Shown: positions 14,941 through 21,763 of the stretch, piece after piece
Layout of the letters: each line of letters starts with the position of its first letter
How positions within the stretch are numbered: position 1 is the first letter of the stretch
DNA from: Acetobacteraceae bacterium UBA6159
GTDB taxonomy: Bacteria > Pseudomonadota > Alphaproteobacteria > Acetobacterales > Acetobacteraceae
Assembly (NCBI GenBank): GCA_002422345.1
Contig: DIUL01000107.1
Span: forward strand, 461 to 28,191
Direction of reading: 5' to 3'
DNA: 27,731 nt
Notes under the pieces: generated by a model
Database searches by the model: none
What the model saw: only the letters and a program-made list of their open reading frames with translations
Told to the model about the DNA's origin: nothing
Translations under genes and position numbers: made by a program

Positions 14941-15498
14941 TCAGGCCCGGAACCAGACATCGCAGTCGCGCAGCAGCGGCAGCACCTGGTCCTTGTCGGA
15001 CAGGATCGCCTGATCCGGGGGGATCGGCCATTGCACCGCCAGATCGGGATCGTTCCAGATCACGCCGCGTTCGGCCGATTTATCGTAGGGGCCGGTGACC
15101 TTGTAGATAACCTCGGTATCCGCTTCGAGCGTGCAGTACCCGTGCAGAAAGCCAACCGGCACCCAAAGCTGAGACCAGTTCTCGGCGCTGAGGACCGCGC
15201 CGACATGCTGGCCATAGGTCGGCGATCCGTGGCGGACATCGACGGCCACATCCCAGATCGCGCCGCGCACGACGCGCACCAGCTTGCCCTGGGCGTTCGG
15301 CCCGACCTGCAAATGCAGGCCGCGCACGACATAGCGATCGGTCGAGACCGCGTGGTTGTCCTGGATGAACGGGCCGGGGATGCCGACCTCGGCGTATTGC
15401 GCCTGCTTCCAGGTTTCGGAAAAGAAGCCGCGCGGATCGCGGAACCGCGGCGGCGTCAGCAGGATGACATCGGGGATGGCGAGACGTTCGACCTTCAC
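14941..15498 (-). CDS. rfbC: dTDP-4-dehydrorhamnose 3,5-epimerase
   Basis: The 185-residue cupin-fold enzyme epimerises C3 and C5 of dTDP-4-keto-6-deoxyglucose. Seen are RDPRGFFSETW (20-30), the catalytic histidine in VVRGLHLQ (His62), WVPVGFLHGYCTLE and GVIWNDPDLAVQWP (145-158), all standard for the family. The start codon is GTG, overlapping the TGA of rfbA as GTGA, so translation is coupled. Confidence 0.96.
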   Translation of the reverse strand: MKVERLAIPDVILLTPPRFRDPRGFFSETWKQAQYAEVGIPGPFIQDNHAVSTDRYVVRGLHLQVGPNAQGKLVRVVRGAIWDVAVDVRHGSPTYGQHVGAVLSAENWSQLWVPVGFLHGYCTLEADTEVIYKVTGPYDKSAERGVIWNDPDLAVQWPIPPDQAILSDKDQVLPLLRDCDVWFRA

Positions 15499-16370
15499 TC
15501 GTGCTCTCCATCGGCCAGATCGAGCAGGACACTGCCCAGTTCGGTCTTGCCCAGGCGCTGCGCCTGTTCGCGCAACTGGTCGGCGGTGATGTAGCCCATG
15601 CGGAAGGCGACTTCCTCCGGGCAGCCGACCAGCATGCCGGTGCGGCTTTGGATGGTCTGCACGAAGGTCGCGGCCTGCAGCAGGCTGTCTGGCGTGCCGG
15701 CATCGAGCCAGGCGCAGCCGCGAGACAGTTTCTCAACATTCAGGGTGCCGGCTTCGAGGTAGACGCGGTTGAGGTCGGTGATTTCCAGCTCTCCGCGGGG
15801 GGAGGGCTTGATCGCCCGGGCGATGTCGGTGACCTGCTTGTCATAGAAGTACAGCCCCGTGACGGCCCAGTTGGACAAGGGCTGCGACGGCTTCTCGACG
15901 ATCGTCGTGGCCATGCCGGTCTGGTCGAAGGAGACCACGCCATAGCGTTCCGGGTCGCGCACCTGATAGGCGAAGACGGTCGCGCCACTTTCACGGGCGG
16001 CGGCGCCACGCAGCAGGCGGGACAGATGGTCCGCGTGGATCAGGTTGTCGCCAAGCGCGAGGGCGCAGGGCTCACCACCGATCCAGTCGGCGCCGATGTG
16101 GAAGGCCTGGGCGATGCCCTCCGGCTTCGGCTGCACGGCGTATTCGAACTTCATGCCCAGCCGGGCGCCGTCGCCCAGCAGGCGGCGGAACTGCGGCAGG
16201 TCCTCGGGCGTGGAGATCAGCATCATCTCCCGGATGCCGGCCAGCATCAGGGTGGACAGCGGATAGTAGACCATCGGCTTGTCGTAGACCGGCAGCAACT
16301 GCTTCGATGCCGCGAGGGTCATCGGGTGCAGGCGGGTGCCGGAGCCTCCGGCGAGGAGAATACCCTTCAT
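15495..16370 (-). CDS. rfbA: Glucose-1-phosphate thymidylyltransferase
   Basis: This enzyme joins glucose-1-phosphate and dTTP to give dTDP-glucose, the entry step of the pathway. The 291-residue protein starts MKGILLAGGSGTRLHPMT, with the nucleotide-binding GGSGTR loop. It continues with SKQLLPVYDKPMVYYPLS, the metal-binding ALGDNLI and the VEKPSQPLSNWAVTGLYFYD region, all canonical. I choose ATG 16370, which overlaps the rfbB stop as ATGA; the open frame's upstream extension of 23 codons lies in rfbB and does not resemble the family. Confidence 0.96.
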   Translation of the reverse strand: MKGILLAGGSGTRLHPMTLAASKQLLPVYDKPMVYYPLSTLMLAGIREMMLISTPEDLPQFRRLLGDGARLGMKFEYAVQPKPEGIAQAFHIGADWIGGEPCALALGDNLIHADHLSRLLRGAAARESGATVFAYQVRDPERYGVVSFDQTGMATTIVEKPSQPLSNWAVTGLYFYDKQVTDIARAIKPSPRGELEITDLNRVYLEAGTLNVEKLSRGCAWLDAGTPDSLLQAATFVQTIQSRTGMLVGCPEEVAFRMGYITADQLREQAQRLGKTELGSVLLDLADGEHE

Positions 16371-17437
16371 CGTGCGGTCCCCACGGGCGTTGTACCCAGG
16401 CGCTGGCCGGCATAGCGGGCGGCACGCACCCCCTCCCACCAGGCGCGGTTGGCGAGATACCAGTCGATTGTCAGTGCCAGACCGGTTTCGAAATCATGCG
16501 GTGCCTTCCAGTCCAGCGCGGCTTCCGTCCGGCTGGGGTCAATTTCGTAACGGAAATCGTGCCCGGGACGATCGCTGACGAAGCGGATCAGGCGTTCGCG
16601 CGGGCCGGCCGGATCGGGGCTGACCCGATCGAGATGGGCGCAGATCGCCTTGACCACCTGGAGGTTGGTGCGCGGCTGGCGGCCGCCGATGGCATAGGTT
16701 TCCCCCACCTTCCCGGCTTCCAGCACCCGCACCAGCGCGGCGGCGTGGTCGTCAACATACAGCCAGTCGCGGACGTTGGAGCCATCGCCGTAGACCGGCA
16801 GTTCCTTGCTCTCCAACGCGTTCAGCGTGACGAGGGGGATCAGCTTCTCGGGGAACTGCCACAGCCCGTAATTGTTGCAGGTGTTGCTGACCAGGGTCGG
16901 CAGGCCATAGGTGTGGTGCCAGGCGCGGACCAAGTGATCGGACGCGGCCTTGGTGGCCGAATAGGGGCTGCGCGGGTCATAGGCCGTCGTCTCGGTGAAC
17001 GGCGGATCGCCGTGTTCGAGCGCGCCGAACACCTCATCCGTGGAGACGTGATGGAAGCGGAAGCGGGCCTTCCGTTCCGGTGACAGGCCCGTGTAGTGGC
17101 GGCGCACGGCCTCCAGCAAGGTGAACGTGCCGACGACATTGGTCTGCACGAAGTCGGACGGCCCATCGATGGAACGGTCGACATGGCTTTCGGCGGCCAG
17201 GTGCATGACGGCGTCGGGATCGTGCGCTTCAAGGACTTCCCGCATCGCCCGCCCGTCGGCGATATCCGCCTTGATCAGGATATGGCGCGGGTCGGAGCGT
17301 GCCTGCTCCAGCGCTTCCTCCGACGCGGCGTAGGTCATCTTGTCGACGTTCACCACCACGTGGTTCGTGTGGCGGATCATGTTGCGCACCACGGCGGAAC
17401 CGATGAATCCACATCCACCAGTCAGCAATACCTTCAT
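16367..17437 (-). CDS. rfbB: dTDP-glucose 4,6-dehydratase
   Basis: This enzyme converts dTDP-glucose to dTDP-4-keto-6-deoxyglucose using bound NAD. The 356-residue extended short-chain dehydrogenase shows the Rossmann loop GGCGFIG (7-13), catalytic Thr133-Asp134-Glu135 (STDEVFG), Tyr159 and Lys163 (YSATK), and the substrate segment NNYGLWQFPEKLIPL. The usual proline after NNYG is Leu here. AAAGGG lies 11 bases before the ATG. It is the first gene of the coupled operon rfbB-A-C-D, which supplies rhamnose for lipopolysaccharide or exopolysaccharide. No glycosyltransferase is adjacent. Confidence 0.96.
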   Translation of the reverse strand: MKVLLTGGCGFIGSAVVRNMIRHTNHVVVNVDKMTYAASEEALEQARSDPRHILIKADIADGRAMREVLEAHDPDAVMHLAAESHVDRSIDGPSDFVQTNVVGTFTLLEAVRRHYTGLSPERKARFRFHHVSTDEVFGALEHGDPPFTETTAYDPRSPYSATKAASDHLVRAWHHTYGLPTLVSNTCNNYGLWQFPEKLIPLVTLNALESKELPVYGDGSNVRDWLYVDDHAAALVRVLEAGKVGETYAIGGRQPRTNLQVVKAICAHLDRVSPDPAGPRERLIRFVSDRPGHDFRYEIDPSRTEAALDWKAPHDFETGLALTIDWYLANRAWWEGVRAARYAGQRLGTTPVGTAR

Positions 17438-17484
17438 CGGCTGGTCAGCCCTTTCATCGGATCGAAATGCGCGCGGCGATGGAG

Positions 17485-17512
17485 CGTATCATTTTGCGCC
17501 GCCCAATCTCAA
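17485..17512 (-). promoter_or_regulatory. Candidate promoter of rfbBACD
   Basis: On the minus strand TTGAGA (17512-17507), a 16-base spacer and GATACG (17490-17485) lie 48 bases before the rfbB start. The -35 matches well and the -10 poorly. It would give the rhamnose operon expression independent of crcB upstream. Confidence 0.3.
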
Positions 17513-17553
17513 TAACTTCTTAGCAGCCAACCGCTTCTGCCCACCAGCAACGA

Positions 17554-17943
17554 TCACGGCCGAGCGAGGAGCCATCCGCCCCAGGTGAAGGCGAGACAGA
17601 GCGCGACCGAGCCCATCATATAGCCAAACGCCATCGCCATTTCACCCGTCTGGATCAATTCCAGCGCCTGCAGGCTGAACGCCGAGAAGGTGGTGAAGCC
17701 GCCGCAGAAGCCGGTCATCAGGAGGATGCGGACGCTGGGATGCCAGCCCAGACGCTCGGGCGTCAGGGTCAACCCGGCCACCAGCCCGATGATGAAGGAC
17801 CCCAGGATGTTGATCAGCAGCGTCCCCCAGGGAAAGCGCGGCCCGGTCAGCGCCACCATGACCCCGGTCAGCCAGAACCGCGTGACGCTGCCGAACGCGC
17901 CGCCGACGGCGACGGCCAGATATGCGCTTGCGACAGAGCTCAT
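17554..17943 (-). CDS. crcB: Fluoride channel CrcB/FluC
   Basis: The 129-residue, four-helix inner-membrane protein works as a dual-topology dimer that lets fluoride leave the cell. Diagnostic motifs are GGAFGSVTRFW (14-24), INILGSFIIG (44-53, pore Asn45) and GFCGGFTTFSAFS (78-90) with the phenylalanine box (Phe83, Phe86) and the central Thr/Ser residues. The open frame extends far upstream, but that part is antisense to the marR and hlyD genes; ATG 17943 gives the normal length and has GGAAGG 10 bases upstream. I see no fluoride-riboswitch consensus in the 123-base spacer to the divergent marR-type gene. Confidence 0.95.
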   Translation of the reverse strand: MSSVASAYLAVAVGGAFGSVTRFWLTGVMVALTGPRFPWGTLLINILGSFIIGLVAGLTLTPERLGWHPSVRILLMTGFCGGFTTFSAFSLQALELIQTGEMAMAFGYMMGSVALCLAFTWGGWLLARP

Positions 17944-18045
17944 GACGGCACGGCCTTCCCTGATTGTTTGGAGAACATAGCGACGGGTTCCCGATCCGTC
18001 AGGCGGCGGGCGGGCGAGGCGGCAGGCGACCGAGGGGCTGGCGTG

Positions 18046-18068
18046 GTTATCATAACGCGGCTTATAAT
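18046..18068. promoter_or_regulatory. Palindrome and perfect -10 hexamer in front of the MarR-type gene
   Basis: GTTATCATAAC (18046-18056) is a perfect palindrome around C, followed seven bases on by TATAAT (18063-18068), identical to the -10 consensus; a matching -35 is not apparent. The AT-rich palindrome in an otherwise GC-rich region, overlapping the promoter, is the usual arrangement for MarR autorepression. It could also control crcB, which starts 103 bases away on the other strand. Confidence 0.45.
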
Positions 18069-18582
18069 GACGGAAATGGCGAATGGACCCGACCGCGTGC
18101 CGCGGTTCCACCGAGACCTCCTGTTCCTCCTGCATGACGTCGCACGGCTGCTCCATGTCGACGCGGACAAGCGCGCGCGCTCCCACGGGATGACCCGGGC
18201 GCAATGGGGCATCCTGATCTGGCTCGAACGGCAGCCCGGAATCTCCCAGAAGGAACTGGCGGAACTGCTGGAGGTCGAGCCGATCACCGTGGCCCGCCTG
18301 ATCGACCGCCTGCAGACCCGCGGCATGGTGGAACGCCGGCCCGACCCGCGGGACCGGCGCATCTGGCGCCTGCATCTTCTGCCGCCGGCCCATGGCGTCC
18401 TGCGGGAAATCTCCGAACAGCGCGCCGAGATGACCCGCGTGGTCTCCCAAGGCATCGAGGACGATACGTTGGATATGATGATCGAGACCCTGTTGCGTAT
18501 GAAATCCACGATGGCCCACGACTCCCACGCCGCTCGGCGGGCAGCGCCGCCAACCGAAGCCCCGACGCGGGAGGCGGTCTGA
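18067..18582 (+). CDS. MarR-family transcriptional regulator
   Basis: The 171-residue dimeric winged-helix regulator has the helix-turn-helix ISQKELAELLEVEPITVARL (59-78), then IDRLQTRGMVERR and the wing DPRDRRIWRLHL (93-104). MarR proteins repress neighbouring export or stress genes until a small, often phenolic ligand binds. The start is uncertain: ATG 18067 (used here) overlaps the TATAAT box. ATG 18076 lies where a transcript from that box would begin (leaderless). GTG 18043 has GAGGGG 5 bases upstream. The gene overlaps the next by one base (TGATG), so it is co-translated with the HlyD-type gene it probably controls. The tail after 150 is low-complexity. Confidence 0.9.
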   Translation: MTEMANGPDRVPRFHRDLLFLLHDVARLLHVDADKRARSHGMTRAQWGILIWLERQPGISQKELAELLEVEPITVARLIDRLQTRGMVERRPDPRDRRIWRLHLLPPAHGVLREISEQRAEMTRVVSQGIEDDTLDMMIETLLRMKSTMAHDSHAARRAAPPTEAPTREAV

Positions 18583-19697
18583 TGTCCCAGACCACCGCCG
18601 CCGCCGGTGACGCGCCCCGCGTGAAGGACCGTGCCTCCGACACACCCGGCCGCAGCCGAGGCTCCCTGAAGCGCATCCTGCGCCCGCTGCTGACGATCGG
18701 CGGCGTCCTGATCGTGGTCGTCGCCTCCGGGGCATACTGGCTCTATGGCGGCCGCTACGTGTCGGTGGACAACGCCTATGTCCGGGCCGCCAAGGAAGTG
18801 ATCGCCACCGATGTCTCGGGGATCGTGAAGGAGATCCTGGTCCGCGAAGGGCAGGTCGTGCAGAAGGGCGACGTGCTGCTCCGTCTGGAACCCCGCCCGT
18901 TCGAGATCGCGCTGGCCGGCGCGACGGCGGCGCGGAACGGGACGGTCTCCAGCCTCAATGCCATGAAGCTCGAATACAAGCGGATGCTGCGTGAGGTCGA
19001 AGTGAAGCAGGCCCAGGTCGAGGCCGACCAGGCCAACAACGACCGCATGTCCGGCCTGGTGCGTTCGGGCGGCGTGACGCGGGCCGAGTTCGACAACATG
19101 CGCTTCCAGCTCGCCGCAAACCGGCAGTCCCTGGAGGCGTTGAAGGTCGCTGCCGAGGTGCAGCTTGCCCGCCTGGGGGGTGATCCGGAGGTCAATGTCC
19201 GCACCATGTCGGATTACCTCCAAGCCCAGGCCCGAGTGGATGAGGCGCAGCGGCAGTTGGACCACACGGTGATGCGCGCCGCCTTCGCCGGGGTCGTCAC
19301 GCAGGTCGACAGCGTCCAGCCCGGCATGTACCTCGCCGCCGCGACGGCCGCCTTCGGGCTGGTGTCCCGGGAACGCATCTGGATCGAGGCGAACCCCAAG
19401 GAAACCGAGCTGACCCATGTCCGGCCCGGCAACCTGGTGACGATCACGGTCGACACCTATCCGGGCCGCCGCTGGACCGGCGCCGTGGAGAGCATCGCGC
19501 CCAACAGCGGGTCGGAGTTCTCGATCCTGCCGGCGCAGAACACCTCGGGCAACTGGGTGAAGGTCGTGCAGCGCATCCCGGTCCGCATCCGGATCGACCG
19601 CAAGGAAGGCGACCCCGACCTGCGTTCGGGCATGAGCGTGGTGGCCGAGATCGACACCGGGCACCAGCGCCATATCCGCGACCTGTTCCACTTCTGA
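18582..19697 (+). CDS. HlyD/EmrA-type membrane fusion protein
   Basis: The 371-residue periplasmic adaptor is anchored by one inner-membrane helix (about 33-55). A biotinyl-lipoyl-like half follows (about 60-105, YVSVDNAYVRA then DVSGIVKEILVREGQVVQKGD). A coiled-coil hairpin spans about 108-225 (Gln/Ala/Glu-rich, ending near AQARVDEAQRQLDHT), and the second lipoyl half and beta-barrel run from about 230. The C-terminal barrel motif VRIRIDRKEGDPDLRSGMSV is typical of EmrA. Such adaptors link an inner-membrane pump to an outer-membrane channel. Neither an EmrB-type major facilitator nor a TolC-type gene follows; the next gene is a flavodoxin-like protein. The ATG overlaps the marR-type stop. 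Confidence 0.92.
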   Translation: MSQTTAAAGDAPRVKDRASDTPGRSRGSLKRILRPLLTIGGVLIVVVASGAYWLYGGRYVSVDNAYVRAAKEVIATDVSGIVKEILVREGQVVQKGDVLLRLEPRPFEIALAGATAARNGTVSSLNAMKLEYKRMLREVEVKQAQVEADQANNDRMSGLVRSGGVTRAEFDNMRFQLAANRQSLEALKVAAEVQLARLGGDPEVNVRTMSDYLQAQARVDEAQRQLDHTVMRAAFAGVVTQVDSVQPGMYLAAATAAFGLVSRERIWIEANPKETELTHVRPGNLVTITVDTYPGRRWTGAVESIAPNSGSEFSILPAQNTSGNWVKVVQRIPVRIRIDRKEGDPDLRSGMSVVAEIDTGHQRHIRDLFHF

Positions 19698-19704
19698 CCC
19701 GTCG

Positions 19705-20214
19705 GTGCCGGCCGAGGGTCCCCGCCGGCGGCTGCTGATCGTCCACCACTCCCTGACCGGCGGCGCCCGCCAGATGGCCTGGGCAGCGCTGGCTGGTGCA
19801 CGGGCCGAGGACGGGGTCATCACCACGATCCTGGCGGCCGGGGACGCCGATGCGGCGGACGTGCTGGCCGCCGAGGGCTATCTGTTCGCCTGCCCCGAGA
19901 ACCTGGCGAGCATGGCCGGGGTCATGAAGGCCTTCTTCGACCGCTGCTATTACCCGGTGCTGGATCGGCTCAACGGCCGGCCCTATGCCGCCATGATCTG
20001 CGCCGGCAGCGATGGGGAGGGGGCCGCCCGCCAGATCGCCCGGATCGCCACCGGCTGGCGGCTGCGGGCGGTGGCCGATCCTCTGATCATATGCACCCAT
20101 GCCCAGACGCCGGAGGCGATCCTGGCCCCAAAGGTGATCCCGCCAGCCGACCTGGCGCAGTGCGAGGAACTCGGTTCGGCGCTCGCGGCCGGGCTGGCGA
20201 TGGGGGTCTTCTAG
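19705..20214 (+). CDS. Flavodoxin-like / NAD(P)H-dependent FMN-reductase-like protein
   Basis: The 169-residue soluble protein has a flavodoxin-type fold. The first beta strand LLIVHHSLTGGARQMA ends in an S/T-G-rich loop that would hold the FMN phosphate, and the middle segment has PENLASMAGVMKAFFDRCYYP, the pattern of flavodoxin-family oxidoreductases. ICAGSDGEGAARQI forms the next loop. It starts with GTG 19705, seven bases after the hlyD-type stop, so it belongs to the same operon. Its electron partner is unknown. It may reduce a quinone or other redox-active compound handled by the operon (inference). Confidence 0.78.
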   Translation: MPAEGPRRRLLIVHHSLTGGARQMAWAALAGARAEDGVITTILAAGDADAADVLAAEGYLFACPENLASMAGVMKAFFDRCYYPVLDRLNGRPYAAMICAGSDGEGAARQIARIATGWRLRAVADPLIICTHAQTPEAILAPKVIPPADLAQCEELGSALAAGLAMGVF

Positions 20215-20256
20215 CCCCCCACGCGCTTGACACGGCGCGCCGCCTGCCCGTTCATC

Positions 20257-20276
20257 CCCCCTCAGACGACAGGGGG
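20257..20276 (+). terminator. Hairpin between the flavodoxin-like and CoA-transferase genes
   Basis: A 6-bp stem CCCCCT/AGGGGG with an 8-base loop lies 42 bases behind the flavodoxin-like stop and 22 before the CoA-transferase start. No T-run follows. A consensus TTGACA occurs at 20227-20232, but no good -10 lies at the right distance. It is either a weak terminator or a leader hairpin. Confidence 0.3.
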
Positions 20277-20298
20277 AGGCAGCCCGGACGGGCGGACG

Positions 20299-21039
20299 AT
20301 GGCACAGAAAAGCAAGGTGGTCGCGAGCTTCCAGGAAGCCGTGGCCGACGTCGCGGACGGCAGCGTGATCGCGTTTGGCGGCTTCGCCATGCCCGGCGTG
20401 CCGTTCAACCTCATCAGGGCGTTGAAGGAACAGGGGGCCAAGCGGCTGACCCTGATCGCCAACACGACCGGCGGCGCCCAGCAGCCGCGCATGCCCGATA
20501 TCGGGATGCTGGTGGAGAACGGGCAGGTCGCCAAGGTCATCTGCGCCTTCACCGCCGCCACGCGGCCGACCGATGTCCTACCCTTCACCAAGTACTACGA
20601 GTCCGGAGAGGTCGAGGCCGAACTGGTCCCGCAGGGCACGCTGGCCGAACGGATGCGCGCCGCGGGCGCCGGCGTCCCGGCCTTCTACACCCCCACCGCC
20701 GTGGGCACGGAACTCGCCGAGGGGCGGGAGACCCGGGTCATCAACGGCCGGGAATACCTGCTGGAGTATGCCCTCCCCCTGGATTACGCCTTCATCCGGG
20801 CGCGCAAGGCCGACACCTTCGGGAACCTGCGCTTCCATCGGGCGCAGCGGAACTTCAACCCGGTCATGGCCACGGCCGCCCGCTGCACCATCGTGGAGGT
20901 CGATGACCCGATCCTGCCGGTCGGCTCGATCGACGCGGACGACGTCCATACCTCGGGCATCTTCGTGAAGCGGCTGGTCCAGGTGCCGCCCGAACCCGAG
21001 GGCATCTGGCCCACCAAGCGGCAGGAGCGCCGGCGATGA
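20299..21039 (+). CDS. CoA-transferase family I, alpha subunit
   Basis: The 246-residue subunit of a 3-oxoacid-type CoA-transferase moves CoA between carboxylic acids (succinyl-CoA with acetoacetate, 3-oxoadipate or similar). The signature GGFAMPGVP (27-35) is the family's oxyanion/CoA-loop motif. VEAELVPQGTLAERMRAAGAG and the GREYLLEYALPLDYAFIRA region are standard. The open frame starts earlier; I choose ATG 20299 because it gives the usual N-terminus. Its stop overlaps the beta-subunit start by four bases (ATGA). The acyl substrate cannot be read from sequence, and no aromatic-degradation genes adjoin to favour 3-oxoadipate. Confidence 0.93.
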   Translation: MAQKSKVVASFQEAVADVADGSVIAFGGFAMPGVPFNLIRALKEQGAKRLTLIANTTGGAQQPRMPDIGMLVENGQVAKVICAFTAATRPTDVLPFTKYYESGEVEAELVPQGTLAERMRAAGAGVPAFYTPTAVGTELAEGRETRVINGREYLLEYALPLDYAFIRARKADTFGNLRFHRAQRNFNPVMATAARCTIVEVDDPILPVGSIDADDVHTSGIFVKRLVQVPPEPEGIWPTKRQERRR

Positions 21040-21710
21040 GCGACAAGAAAGGCCTGACCCGCCAGCAGATGGCGGACCGGATGGCGCTGGAATTCCAGGA
21101 TGGCTGGATCGTCAACCTGGGCGTCGGCATCCCGACCATGTGCTCCAACACCGACATCGGCGACCGGGACATCACCTATCATTCCGAGAACGGGGTGATC
21201 GGGTATGGCGGCGTGGCCTCACCCGAGGAGGAGGACCTGAACCTCGTCAATGCCGGGGGGCAGAACGTGACCCTGCGGCCCAACGCCTCGATCGTGAACC
21301 ACGCGGACAGCTTCGCCATCATCCGCGGCGGGCATATCGATGTCACGGTCATGGGGGCCTATCAGGTCTCGATGACCGGGGACTTCGCCAACTGGAAGCT
21401 CAAGGGCCAGAAGGGCGGCGGGATCGGCGGGGCGATGGACCTGGCCGCCTGCGCCCAGCGGGTGTTCATCATCCTGGAGCATGTGACCCGGGACGGCAGC
21501 ACGCGCCTGGTATCGGCCTGCGACCTGCCGGTGACGGCCCGCGGCGTGGTCAAGCTCGTCGCCACGAACTACGGCCTGTTCGAACCGACCGGCGACGGGT
21601 TCCTGCTGCGGGAGATCGCGCCGGGCTTCACGGTCGATGAAATCCGGGCGAGCACCGCCGGCATCCTGACCGTGGTGCCGGACCTGAAGACGGTCCGGCT
21701 GGTCGGCTAG
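21036..21710 (+). CDS. CoA-transferase family I, beta subunit
   Basis: The 224-residue catalytic partner has the active-site glutamate Glu51 in HSENGVIGYG (49-58), preceded by VNLGVGIPTM. GAYQVSMTGDFANWKLKGQK followed by a Gly-rich GGGIGGAMDLA loop is typical of the subunit. Start and stop are unambiguous: the ATG overlaps the alpha-subunit stop, and a strong hairpin lies seven bases after the TAG. Both subunits are full length, so the enzyme should be active as a heterotetramer. Confidence 0.94.
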   Translation: MSDKKGLTRQQMADRMALEFQDGWIVNLGVGIPTMCSNTDIGDRDITYHSENGVIGYGGVASPEEEDLNLVNAGGQNVTLRPNASIVNHADSFAIIRGGHIDVTVMGAYQVSMTGDFANWKLKGQKGGGIGGAMDLAACAQRVFIILEHVTRDGSTRLVSACDLPVTARGVVKLVATNYGLFEPTGDGFLLREIAPGFTVDEIRASTAGILTVVPDLKTVRLVG

Positions 21711-21716
21711 GACGGA

Positions 21717-21742
21717 CGGGGGGCTGCTGTCGGAGCCCCCCG
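21717..21742. terminator. Hairpin between convergent CoA-transferase and HGGxSTG genes
   Basis: A perfect 9-bp stem (CGGGGGGCT at 21717-21725, AGCCCCCCG at 21734-21742) around an 8-base loop starts 7 bases behind the CoA-transferase stop and 22 from the stop of the minus-strand neighbour. There is no T-run; the placement favours a bidirectional terminator. Confidence 0.6.
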
Positions 21743-21763
21743 GCTACCCCAGACCCTCGCGCG

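Noticed and set aside
17944..18066. Fluoride riboswitch upstream of crcB
   Set aside because: I could not find the conserved sequence blocks by eye; a covariance-model search would settle it.
17944..18735. Long N-terminal extension of the crcB frame (and the antisense frame reaching 19826)
   Set aside because: Both lie antisense to the marR-type and hlyD-type genes, which have clear domains; FluC proteins are about 125 residues.
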